Source: Fen-1245 sp963835535 (lineage in GTDB: Bacteria; Gemmatimonadota; Gemmatimonadetes; Gemmatimonadales; JACORV01). Taken from it: DNA of 64,000 nucleotides. A model generated the notes under the pieces. It was not told the origin of the DNA, did not search any database, and worked only from the letters and a program-made list of their open reading frames with translations. Numbering within the stretch: position 1 is the stretch's first letter; every line of letters starts with the position of its first letter. The position numbers were made by a program, and so were the translations under genes. The stretch lies in assembly GCA_963835535.1 (NCBI GenBank), contig CAWIFL010000005.1, positions 682,001 through 746,000 of the forward strand, written 5' to 3'. Positions 50,668 to 58,470 of the stretch are shown here, piece by piece.

Positions 50668-53388
50668 GTGCTGAGCGGCTTCCTGATCCGCCTGCGGGCG
50701 CTGTTCAAGCGCCGCGCAGTCGAGGACGACCTCGCGGAGGAATTGCGTTTCCACCTGGCCGAGGAGACGGAGCGCAACTTCGCGCGCGGCATGGGGAGCG
50801 AAGAGGCGGCGCTCGCCGCGCGGCGCGCCTTCGGCAACGCGACGGCGGCGCAGGAGGAGGCTCGGGAGACCTATACCTGGCGCTGGCTCGAGGATCTCGC
50901 GCAGGACGTACGCTACGGCGTGCGAGGGCTCCTGCAGAACAAGACCTTCACGGCGGCCGTGCTGCTCATCGTCGCCCTCGGCATCGGCGCCAACACCGCG
51001 ACCTTCACCCTCGTCGACGCGTTGATCCTGCGGCCGCTGCCGGTGCCGCATCCGGAGCAGCTGGTGGCGATCGGCAACCGGGCGCGGACCGGCAGCATGT
51101 CCACGGGCGGGCCCAACACCGGGCTCGCGTCCTATCCGGTTTACGCCGATCTCCGCGACCAGAACCACGTCGTCACCGGCCTCTACGCGCAGGGGCGCAG
51201 CGGGCAGCTCGATGCCGTGCTGGGCGGGCCCGGCGAGGTGGAGCATCCGCGCGGGCGGTTCGTCTCCGGCAACTTCTTCGAGGTCCTCCAGATTCCCGCG
51301 TTCCTGGGCCGCACCTTCACGGGGGCGGAGGACCGCGCGCCGGGGGGCGACCCGGTGGTGGTCGTCAGCTACGGCTACTGGCAGCGTCGCCTCACAGGCG
51401 ACCGCTCGTGGCTCGGCCGCACCATCGCGATCAACGGCGTGCCGCTGACGCTCGTCGGCGTGGCGCCCAAGGGCTTCTTCGGCGACATCGTCGGTCAGAC
51501 GCCGGATCTCTGGATTCCGCTGATGATGCAGCCGGTGCTGCAGCCGCACGCGGCCGCGCTCGAGGACCGGGGCGTGAACTGGCTCCTGCTGATGGGGCGG
51601 CTCGCACCGGGCGTGACGGTGGAGCGCGCGCGCGCCGAATTCGTGCGGCTCGACACGCGGACGATCCTGGACCACGCGACGGGCTCCAAGGTCGGCCTGG
51701 AGCGGTACGTCCGGAACGCGCCGGTGCCGGTGGCGGCGGGGGCGCAGGGATTCTCCTACTGGCGCAGCGCCTACGCGGGCTCGCTCTGGACGATCATGGC
51801 CGCGGTCGCGCTGGTGCTGCTGCTGGTCTGCGCCAACGTCGCCAACCTGATGCTGGCGCGCGGCGCGGCACGGGGGCGCGAGGTCAGCGTGCGCCTGGCG
51901 CTGGGTGCGGGGCGGGGGCGCGTGATCCGCCAGCTGCTCACGGAGAGCGCGATCCTGGCTGGCGCGGGGGCCGCCCTGGGCCTGGCGTTCGCCGCTTGGG
52001 GGAGCGCGGCCCTGCTCCGGCTCGCGAGCGGGGGGCCGCCGCTGATCCCGCTGGACGTGCGGCTCGACGCTCGTGTGCTCGGCTTCACGGCCTCGCTAGC
52101 GCTCCTCACCGGCATCGTCTTCGGCCTCACCCCGGCGCTGCGCGCCACGCGGGTGGAGCTGGCGGCGGCGCTGCGCACGCAGGGGCGCGGCGTCACCGGC
52201 GCGGCCCGCGGTCCCGGGGCCTGGTCGCTCGGCAAGGTCCTGGTCGCGGCGCAAGTGGGGATATCGGTGATTCTCCTCGTCGGGACCGGGATGCTCGTCC
52301 GGAGCCTCCAGCGCCTCCAGAGCGCCGACATCGGCGTGGATCGCGATCACCTGGTGATCGTCAGCGTGGACGCGTCGCGCGGCGGGTACCAGGGCGCCCG
52401 GCTGGCGGCCCTGATGCGCGACCTGACGGCGCGCGCGGGCCAGGTCCCCGGGGTCGTGGGGGCGACGCTGTCGGAGAATGGGATCTTCAGCGGCACTTCG
52501 TCGAACACGAGCCTGCAGGTGGAAGGCTTCACGGCCCGAGCCGATTCGGATACCTCGGTCGCCTACGACGACGTGGGGCCGAGCTACTTCCGCGCCGTCG
52601 GGGCGCGAGTGCTCCGGGGCCGGGACTTCGAGGCGAGCGACGACTCGGGGGCTCCCAAGGTCGCCGTCGTCAACGAGACGATGGCGCGCTTCTTCTTCCC
52701 GGGCGGCGACGCGATCGGGCGCCACGTGGTCTACCGGGGATCTCCCTATACGATCGTCGGCGTGGTGGCCGATCTCGACCAGCGCGACATCCGCGACCCC
52801 CCGGCGCGGTTCCTGTTCCTGCCGGCGCTGCAGATGCCCGCGCCTCCCACCTCCTTCTACATGGAGGTCCGCGCGGCGACGGAAGCGGCCCCGCTGCTCG
52901 TGCCGCTCGAGCGCGCGCTGCGCGCGCAGGCCCCGTCCGTGGCCGTCACCAGCGTGGACCGGCTCTCCGATCTGGTCGGGGAGTCCGTGGTCGAGGATCG
53001 GCTGGTTGCGCACGTGGTTTCGGCGTTCGGCGTGCTGGCGCTGCTGCTGGCCGCGCTCGGCCTCTACGGCGTCATCTCCTACGCCGCGCTCCGGCGCACC
53101 TCCGAGTTCGGCCTGCGCATCGCCCTCGGCGCCGAGCCGGGCAACCTGACGCGGATGGTGCTGGGCGAAGCGATCCTGCTGACGGCTGCGGGGGTCGCCG
53201 TCGGCGTCCCGGTGGCCCTGGTGGGCGCGCGGCTTCTGCGCGGGCAGCTCTTTGGCATCGGAATCTTCGATCCGCCTTCCGTGGCGGGCGCGGTCCTGGT
53301 GCTTGCCATCAGCGCGGCGCTCGCCGGCTACATCCCCGCGCTGCGCGCCTCCCACGTCGCTCCCCTGGAGGCGCTCCGGGCCGAATAG
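50668..53388 (+). CDS. ADOP-type ABC permease (FtsX/MacB domains)
   Basis: A 906-residue permease. The acidic ADOP N-terminal helix region (EDDLAEELRFHLAEETERN) is followed by DVRYGVRGLLQNKTFTAAVL, the MacB periplasmic core domain, three transmembrane helices near 370-500, a second periplasmic domain, and the C-terminal FtsX helices (LRRTSEFGLRIALGAEPGNL). Two FtsX-like units in one chain give eight helices. An ATPase is not encoded next to it. Such permeases mechanically transduce or export substrates across the periplasm. The GTG at 50668 lies 16 bases after padR. Confidence 0.92.
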   Translation: MLSGFLIRLRALFKRRAVEDDLAEELRFHLAEETERNFARGMGSEEAALAARRAFGNATAAQEEARETYTWRWLEDLAQDVRYGVRGLLQNKTFTAAVLLIVALGIGANTATFTLVDALILRPLPVPHPEQLVAIGNRARTGSMSTGGPNTGLASYPVYADLRDQNHVVTGLYAQGRSGQLDAVLGGPGEVEHPRGRFVSGNFFEVLQIPAFLGRTFTGAEDRAPGGDPVVVVSYGYWQRRLTGDRSWLGRTIAINGVPLTLVGVAPKGFFGDIVGQTPDLWIPLMMQPVLQPHAAALEDRGVNWLLLMGRLAPGVTVERARAEFVRLDTRTILDHATGSKVGLERYVRNAPVPVAAGAQGFSYWRSAYAGSLWTIMAAVALVLLLVCANVANLMLARGAARGREVSVRLALGAGRGRVIRQLLTESAILAGAGAALGLAFAAWGSAALLRLASGGPPLIPLDVRLDARVLGFTASLALLTGIVFGLTPALRATRVELAAALRTQGRGVTGAARGPGAWSLGKVLVAAQVGISVILLVGTGMLVRSLQRLQSADIGVDRDHLVIVSVDASRGGYQGARLAALMRDLTARAGQVPGVVGATLSENGIFSGTSSNTSLQVEGFTARADSDTSVAYDDVGPSYFRAVGARVLRGRDFEASDDSGAPKVAVVNETMARFFFPGGDAIGRHVVYRGSPYTIVGVVADLDQRDIRDPPARFLFLPALQMPAPPTSFYMEVRAATEAAPLLVPLERALRAQAPSVAVTSVDRLSDLVGESVVEDRLVAHVVSAFGVLALLLAALGLYGVISYAALRRTSEFGLRIALGAEPGNLTRMVLGEAILLTAAGVAVGVPVALVGARLLRGQLFGIGIFDPPSVAGAVLVLAISAALAGYIPALRASHVAPLEALRAE

Positions 53389-53394
53389 GCGGCC

Positions 53395-53422
53395 CGGCCG
53401 CAGTCACGGGGCCGTGCGGCCG
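53395..53422. terminator. Hairpin between convergent ADOP and ketopantoate reductase genes
   Basis: CGGCCGCA (53395-53402) pairs with TGCGGCCG (53415-53422) around a 12-base loop, seven bases after the ADOP stop. There is no T-tract. Confidence 0.45.
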
Positions 53423-53430
53423 CGTGGGCG

Positions 53431-54300
53431 TCAGCCTCGGACGGCGGCAACCAGCTCCGGCGTGGCGCTCAACCGAATGCCGTGCCGCTGGGCGCCGCGC
53501 AGAACCGGCCCGGCGATCGCGTCCAGCTCCAGCGGGTTGCCGGCGGCGACGTCCCTCTCCATCGAGCTGCGGGTGCCCTCGGGAAGCGTGTGGATGCGCG
53601 CCAGCACCGCCGCCGCGTCCACCGTCGCCCCCTCCGCCGCCGCCACCGCGCACGCTTCGCGCACGCACGCCTCGAGCCGCGCCAGCTTCGCCGGATCCGA
53701 CCTGACACCGCCGATGGGCGACCGGTTGGCCGACGTCGCCAGGGCGACGGGCGCCAGGAAGACCAGCTTGCTCCAGAGCAGCGTCGCCTCGTCATCCACC
53801 CACCCGCACTCGAAGCCGAAGCGGCCGAGGATGCGGACGGCCGCGTCGAGTCGCTCGCGCCCGCGGGTGGCCAGGTTCAGGCGGGCGAACTTCGACCGGT
53901 GCACGATGCTGCCGGGCGCGGTGCGCTCGCTCTCGACCGTGATGGTTCCGGGAACGACGCGGTCGGCGCCGAATCGTCGGCGCATCCGCGCTACGTGATC
54001 GACGCCGTTGAGGAGGGGCACGACGGTCCCGATCTCGGCCGCCGCCCCGACGCCGTCCAGCGCGGCCTCGAGCTGCGTGGCCTTGACGGTGACCCACAGC
54101 ACCTCGAGCGGCGCGGCCACGGTCGCCGCCGCCGTCACCGGAGTCCGGACCGCGCCGAACGGACTCTCGAGCGTCAGCAGCGGCGGGTAGGACCGTTCGG
54201 TGCCCGCGCGAACGATGAGGCTGATGGTTTCGCCGCCCTGGCCGAGGGCCGCTCCGATCAAACCGCCGACGCCGCCGGGTCCGAGGATGCCGTGTCGCAT
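53431..54300 (-). CDS. Ketopantoate reductase family protein
   Basis: A 289-residue ApbA/PanE-type dehydrogenase. The NADP loop is GILGPGGVGGLIGAALGQGG. The middle has VLWVTVKATQLEAALDGV and VVPLLNGVDHVARMRRRFG. The catalytic-lysine region is TLLWSKLVFLAPVALATSAN, and the C-terminal helix bundle contains SSMERDVAAGNPLELDAIAG. It should reduce 2-dehydropantoate to pantoate, though many genomes hold extra copies of unknown role and this one is not with other pantothenate genes. The start complementary to 54298-54300 begins the Rossmann strand. Confidence 0.88.
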   Translation of the reverse strand: MRHGILGPGGVGGLIGAALGQGGETISLIVRAGTERSYPPLLTLESPFGAVRTPVTAAATVAAPLEVLWVTVKATQLEAALDGVGAAAEIGTVVPLLNGVDHVARMRRRFGADRVVPGTITVESERTAPGSIVHRSKFARLNLATRGRERLDAAVRILGRFGFECGWVDDEATLLWSKLVFLAPVALATSANRSPIGGVRSDPAKLARLEACVREACAVAAAEGATVDAAAVLARIHTLPEGTRSSMERDVAAGNPLELDAIAGPVLRGAQRHGIRLSATPELVAAVRG

Positions 54301-54373
54301 GGAGGAATGGCTAGAGCACGGCGCGCCGGCGCGCAACCGGGGGCGATGGCGGAATCGACACCCACCCCGTCGC

Positions 54374-54976
54374 CTACCTCAGCACCCGGTAGCGAAGGTG
54401 GGTCACGCCGTCGGACTCGACCAAGCGCGTGCACTCGAGATCGAAGCGGCGGTCCCCGTGGTCGACGAACAGGCGCACGCCGCCGCCCAGCAGGACGGGC
54501 ACCAGGTCGATGTTGATCTCATCCAGCAGGCCCGCGTTGAGGTACTGTCGCGCGACGTCGGCGGCGCAGACTGCGATCGTCCGGTCCCCGGCGACGCGCC
54601 GGGCCTGCCGCAGGGCGCTCTCGATGCCGTCCGTGACAACGGTTCCGCCGGTGCCGGGGCCGACGTGGCGCTCGACCGGGCGGTGGGTCAGCAGGAAGAA
54701 GGGAGCGCCCACGGGGTGGTGCCCGCCCCAGCCGTTGGCGAGGTCGAAGGTGCGCCGGCCGGTGATGATCGCCCCGCAGCGGAACATCTCCTCGACCACC
54801 GCGCGGCTCCGCGCCGGGGGCTTGAAGCGGTCGTCCGGGCCGACGCGCTCTTTGCCCGCCGTCCACCAGGCGAACAGTCGGCCGCCGCCGTCGCCGAGCG
54901 GATTGGCGGGGCCGTCATTCGGGCCGGCGATGTAGCCGTCCAGCGACATCGAGAGCCCGACGATCACCTTGCCCAT
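54374..54976 (-). CDS. RibD C-terminal/dihydrofolate reductase-like protein
   Basis: A 200-residue protein of the RibD_C family (MGKVIVGLSMSLDGYIAGPN). CGAIITGRRTFDLANGW, AVCAADVARQYLNAGLLDEI and DLVPVLLGGGVRLF fit the family, which binds NADPH. These stand-alone forms are widespread and their substrate is unknown. It starts ten bases after the DUF1707/LiaF gene and 16 after nothing else of note; the three minus-strand genes DGQHR, DUF1707 and this one appear to be one transcript. Confidence 0.85.
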   Translation of the reverse strand: MGKVIVGLSMSLDGYIAGPNDGPANPLGDGGGRLFAWWTAGKERVGPDDRFKPPARSRAVVEEMFRCGAIITGRRTFDLANGWGGHHPVGAPFFLLTHRPVERHVGPGTGGTVVTDGIESALRQARRVAGDRTIAVCAADVARQYLNAGLLDEINIDLVPVLLGGGVRLFVDHGDRRFDLECTRLVESDGVTHLRYRVLR

Positions 54977-54986
54977 TGGCGCCGGC

Positions 54987-55601
54987 CTACTCAGAGCCTG
55001 TGCTGAGGCGCCGTCGGTCCTGCGAGGAGAAGGAACACTCGACGAAGCCGAGGACCGCGCGCCCGACGATCTGCACGACGCGCGGAGACGCCGAGGTGTC
55101 CGCTCGGGCGCCGCCCTTCAGGGCGAAGAAGCCGGCGAACGCATGGCCGCGGGACTCCACGCGCACACCGGCCGGCAGGCGCAGCTGGACGTAGCCCATG
55201 AAGGCTCGCGCGTCGATCACGGTGACGCCCGGCTCGAACTGGGCGTCGGTCAGGTCCAGCTCCACGTAGCCGAGGCGTCCCCGCACTTCGAGGCGCTGCG
55301 GGACGGCTCCTGTCCACTGCCGCTCCACGGCGCCGAGCATCGCGGCAACGCGCGGCGCCGCAGGCTGCGCGGGGACGACGGCGGCCGTATCGGCGGATGC
55401 GGTAGGAAGGTCCGACAGGATGGCATCGAGGTCGGCGCCCGACGTGGCGTGGTAGACACGCTCGAGTTGCTTCTCGAGGTCGTCCTCGCTGATCAGGTCG
55501 TCGGCGAAGAGATGGGTGAGCCGCTCCACGACCCGCTCGCGCGCGTCGGGCGCGGGCAGGCTTGCCGGGTGCGGATCGCCGGGACGGCGCGGCGCCGTCA
55601 C
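54987..55601 (-). CDS. DUF1707-type N-terminus with LiaF-like C-terminal domain
   Basis: A 204-residue protein. Residues 15-65 match the DUF1707/SHOCT-like pattern (ARERVVERLTHLFADDLISE, LEKQLERVYHATSGADLDAI). After an Ala-rich linker comes a right-handed beta domain like the LiaF C-terminal/toastrack region (LGYVELDLTDAQFEPGVTVI, MGYVQLRLPAGVRVES). It has no membrane helix. LiaF controls cell-envelope stress systems; the role here is unknown. The GTG start lies six bases after the DGQHR gene. Confidence 0.75.
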   Translation of the reverse strand: MTAPRRPGDPHPASLPAPDARERVVERLTHLFADDLISEDDLEKQLERVYHATSGADLDAILSDLPTASADTAAVVPAQPAAPRVAAMLGAVERQWTGAVPQRLEVRGRLGYVELDLTDAQFEPGVTVIDARAFMGYVQLRLPAGVRVESRGHAFAGFFALKGGARADTSASPRVVQIVGRAVLGFVECSFSSQDRRRLSTGSE

Positions 55602-55607
55602 GCCCGG

Positions 55608-56741
55608 CTACTCGCTGCGCGCCGCCGCGGCCGGCGGCGCGATGCCCGCGGCCCGCATCAGCTCCCGCTGCACTTTCGTCACGCGCTCGACCTGGCCCTT
55701 GGCGGGGTAGCGCTCGTAGAAGCCCTCCGAGCGGAACGACCGCGTCATCTCGGTCCAGGGCGCCAGGCGCGTCTCCCAGCGCTTGACCCGGTCGTCCTCC
55801 GGCTCGGCGTCGGTCGCGGCCAGCACGGCGCAGACCCGGATCATCGCCTTGAGCGTCACGGAGCTGGTGACGACGTAGGAACCGTTCCCCCACGCCTCGC
55901 CCCACGCGCGCTCGGCGGCCTTCAGGAAGTCGCGGATCACGCGGTAGAAGCGCTCGGCGTGCCGCGCGTCGGTACCGGTCCGCTCGATCTGGCGCCAGCG
56001 GGCCTTCACCCACCGGTGCATCTCGTTGAACAGCTCCGCTTGGAGGATCCACTTCTCCTGCTTGCTCCGGCCGCCGAGGCGGTTGATGCGGTAGCGCAGC
56101 GGGCTGTCCCCCTCGGAATAGAGCAGCTCCACGAGCCGCGCGGCGAACTTCTTGTCGGCCGAGGCCCACGACACGCGCTCGTAGAGGTCCACCAGGTGGC
56201 TCTTGTTGATGCGCGTCGGCGTGGAGTTGATGATGACGAACATCTCGGTGGCGAAATCCTCGCTCTTCCCGTCGAAGATGACGCACGGCACATGGACGGC
56301 CGCGGCCTCCTGCGGGCGCTCGTTCTGGTAGAAGCGCAGCGCCGCGAGCCGGTGCTGGCCGTCGATCACCAGGTACTTCCCCTCGGGCTCGGTGATGACG
56401 CCCGTGGTCCCGGCCATGCCCTGGGGCGTGAACCGGAGCCGCTCCGCGGTGAAGAGCAGGACGGTGCCGGGGATCGGCGGCTGGCTCACCGCGGTCTCGT
56501 AGAAGTTCTTGATCGCGCGGACCTTGGCGCGCGAGAGGGGACGCTGGAAGGCCTTCTCCGAGCGCTCGATGCGCTCGATGAAGAGCCCGATGTCGTCCTC
56601 CTCCTTCAGCTCCTCGGGCGCGATCTGCTCGCCCTCGCCGTAGTAGCGGCTGATGAACCGTACCCGCTCGAGCAGGGCCTTGGCGGGGTAGGCGACGAAA
56701 TAGAAGACGCTGTCCTTCTGGCGAACCTGGGTGGCGAGCAT
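55608..56741 (-). CDS. DGQHR-domain protein (DndB-like), without dnd partners
   Basis: A 377-residue protein with the family motif LVIDGQHRLAAL (DGQHR at 127-131) and MFVIINSTPTRINKSHLVDL. RPLSRAKVRAIKNFYET fits the N-terminal ParB/Srx-like region. The family includes DndB, the repressor of DNA phosphorothioation genes, and proteins next to mobile or defence loci. Here dndACDE and restriction genes are absent, and the gene leads a unit with DUF1707/LiaF and a RibD-like reductase. A direct DNA-modification role is therefore unsupported; a ParB-like nucleotide-dependent function is possible. Confidence 0.85.
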   Translation of the reverse strand: MLATQVRQKDSVFYFVAYPAKALLERVRFISRYYGEGEQIAPEELKEEDDIGLFIERIERSEKAFQRPLSRAKVRAIKNFYETAVSQPPIPGTVLLFTAERLRFTPQGMAGTTGVITEPEGKYLVIDGQHRLAALRFYQNERPQEAAAVHVPCVIFDGKSEDFATEMFVIINSTPTRINKSHLVDLYERVSWASADKKFAARLVELLYSEGDSPLRYRINRLGGRSKQEKWILQAELFNEMHRWVKARWRQIERTGTDARHAERFYRVIRDFLKAAERAWGEAWGNGSYVVTSSVTLKAMIRVCAVLAATDAEPEDDRVKRWETRLAPWTEMTRSFRSEGFYERYPAKGQVERVTKVQRELMRAAGIAPPAAAARSE

Positions 56742-56815
56742 GCCCCTTCTCCTGGATGTCTCTCCGGGCAGGAAAAATAGCGACCCGGCGTCACCGCGGC
56801 ATCATCGGTCGCGCG

Positions 56816-56835
56816 GCGCCCGCGAACGCGGGCGC
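56816..56835. terminator. Hairpin downstream of the cytochrome gene
   Basis: GCGCCCGCG (56816-56824), AA, CGCGGGCGC (56827-56835) form a perfect 9-base stem, with a 2-base loop or, with the end pair open, a GAAC loop. It starts six bases after the cytochrome stop on the minus strand. There is no T-tract. Confidence 0.5.
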
Positions 56836-56841
56836 GCGGGG

Positions 56842-58344
56842 CTACCGCGGGGCGATCCGGACGCCGAGCCCCGCCGCCACGCGCGCGATGCGCGCCGCCT
56901 CCATGGGCGGGACGGACAGGCCGTACCGCTGCTGCACCGCCTGGATCGTCGCCGAGAGGAGTGCCCGCAGGTAGGGCGGGTTGTGCACGCCGTGGGAACC
57001 GTCCACGCCCACGAGCTGCACGTTGAAGAGCGCGCCCTCCGCCACGGTGATGATCGAGTCGCGCTTGAACTCGGTCGCGGGGACCTGCGTCAGGAGCCCG
57101 GTGTCGCCGGCGTCGATCTTGCCGTCGCCGTTGACGTCGGTCCACAGCGTGCCGGTCAGGAATCCCAGGTCCCCGTCGAGCGCCTGGAGATTGGTGCGCG
57201 CCGCGTCACCCGTGGCGTGACAGCCGCTGGCCGTGCACGCGGCGAAGCTGCGCACCGACAGGTCGCACGAGTCGGTCGAGTCCACGCCTGCCGAGTCCAC
57301 GCACGGGGCGGCGTAGAAACCGTGGCCCGTGTAATGCCAGGCGAGCTTCCCGCCTGCGCCCGCCACGTCGAGCGTGTCCAGATGGCAGGTGACGCACAGC
57401 CGCGGGTTCGCCGCCGCGTTCGCGTGGGTCGTCGTGTTGGTGGAGTCCCAGACGAAGCCGGCCGGCCGCCAGCCGGAGGTGCCGAGGTAGGTCGGGCCCT
57501 GCGGCGAGTGCGGCCCGCGGGTGTTCGCCGTATCGGGCACCGCATTGCGCTGGTGGCAGCGGATGCAGAGGTTCGTCGTGTCCCGCGCCGTGATCGGCTC
57601 CCGCAGCTCCGCGGTATTGTCGCTCCCGTGCGGGTTGTGGCACGTGGCGCAGCCGATCGGGTAGGCCGTGGCGTCCGTGAACTCGACGTAGACCTGGCTG
57701 CCGCCGAACCGCTGCTCGACCGTCTTCCCCTCGTGGCACTGGAGGCAGGCGCCGCCGGTGGAGATGGCCGGCGCCTCGAGGCCGCGGTGCGCGCCGTGCG
57801 ACCAGTCCTCGTAGAACGAGGCGTGCGGGGCGCCGCTGTGGCAGGTGCCGCACCCCACGTGGAGCGTCGAGTCGTACGACACCAGGTAGGGAATCGGCTG
57901 GGTCTCGTCGGGCACCGTCACGTGCGCCGCCCCAGGACCGTGGCACGCTTCGCACTGCACGTCCTGGAAGTACCTCTGCGCGGCGCGCGTAGCGCTGAGG
58001 AACCCGGCGCTATCCGGCCCGACGTTGCTGGTGCCGTTCGTCGTGTGGCACTTGGCGCACGCGGCGGTCGCCTGACCGCTCGCCTGCAGGTCCGCCCACG
58101 CCTTCGCGTGCCCCGTCTTGATCCACTCCGCCTGCCGGAGCACGTGGCAGTTGCCGCACACGGTCTGCTGCGCGGCCGGACTGCTGTATCCGAGGAAGGT
58201 GGGGGTGGAAGCGGGCCCCGTTCCGGTCTGCGAGGAGTTCTCGTGCACACAGCCGACGGCGGCGAGCGACAGGGTGGCGGCTGTCACGAGCTTCGCCAGG
58301 GCGCAAGGGCGCACGAGACGCCTCCGGTAGGTGGGCCTGGTCAT
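56842..58344 (-). CDS. Multiheme c-type cytochrome, putative lipoprotein, with EF-hand/dockerin-like loop
   Basis: A 500-residue exported cytochrome. The N-terminus TAATLSLAAVGCVHE offers a lipobox with Cys32. There are eight CXXCH sites (Cys at 63, 96, 131, 165, 200, 232, 260 and 317) and a ninth CX4CH site at 370-376. Near residue 403 the segment DVNGDGKIDAGD is a calcium-binding EF-hand/dockerin-type loop. Many His residues could be distal ligands (GHAKAW, SHGAHRG, HYTGHGF). It probably moves electrons at the cell envelope, toward an acceptor or between periplasmic partners. No reductase, quinol oxidase or porin is beside it. Confidence 0.88.
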   Translation of the reverse strand: MTRPTYRRRLVRPCALAKLVTAATLSLAAVGCVHENSSQTGTGPASTPTFLGYSSPAAQQTVCGNCHVLRQAEWIKTGHAKAWADLQASGQATAACAKCHTTNGTSNVGPDSAGFLSATRAAQRYFQDVQCEACHGPGAAHVTVPDETQPIPYLVSYDSTLHVGCGTCHSGAPHASFYEDWSHGAHRGLEAPAISTGGACLQCHEGKTVEQRFGGSQVYVEFTDATAYPIGCATCHNPHGSDNTAELREPITARDTTNLCIRCHQRNAVPDTANTRGPHSPQGPTYLGTSGWRPAGFVWDSTNTTTHANAAANPRLCVTCHLDTLDVAGAGGKLAWHYTGHGFYAAPCVDSAGVDSTDSCDLSVRSFAACTASGCHATGDAARTNLQALDGDLGFLTGTLWTDVNGDGKIDAGDTGLLTQVPATEFKRDSIITVAEGALFNVQLVGVDGSHGVHNPPYLRALLSATIQAVQQRYGLSVPPMEAARIARVAAGLGVRIAPR

Positions 58345-58406
58345 CGGCGTCCCGGGAATATATCCGCCTTGGTCCCGCTGAGTTCCGTCCGGATCCGGCG
58401 TCGGGC

Positions 58407-58435
58407 TTGACGCTCGCGGAGTGGGCCCGTCTATT
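58407..58435 (+). promoter_or_regulatory. Probable promoter of the GH78 gene
   Basis: TTGACG at 58407-58412 and TCTATT at 58430-58435 are 17 bases apart. The start would lie near 58442, about 29 bases before the GTG at 58471. Confidence 0.55.
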
Positions 58436-58470
58436 CGCCGCGTGAAAGCGCTTCCGGCGCGCCGGCGCTC

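Noticed and set aside
50668..53388. Complete MacAB-type efflux systems at the two ADOP genes.
   Set aside because: No MacA adaptor or ABC ATPase is encoded beside either permease.
55608..56741. A DNA phosphorothioation or other defence island.
   Set aside because: No dnd, restriction, helicase or nuclease gene occurs within the window.
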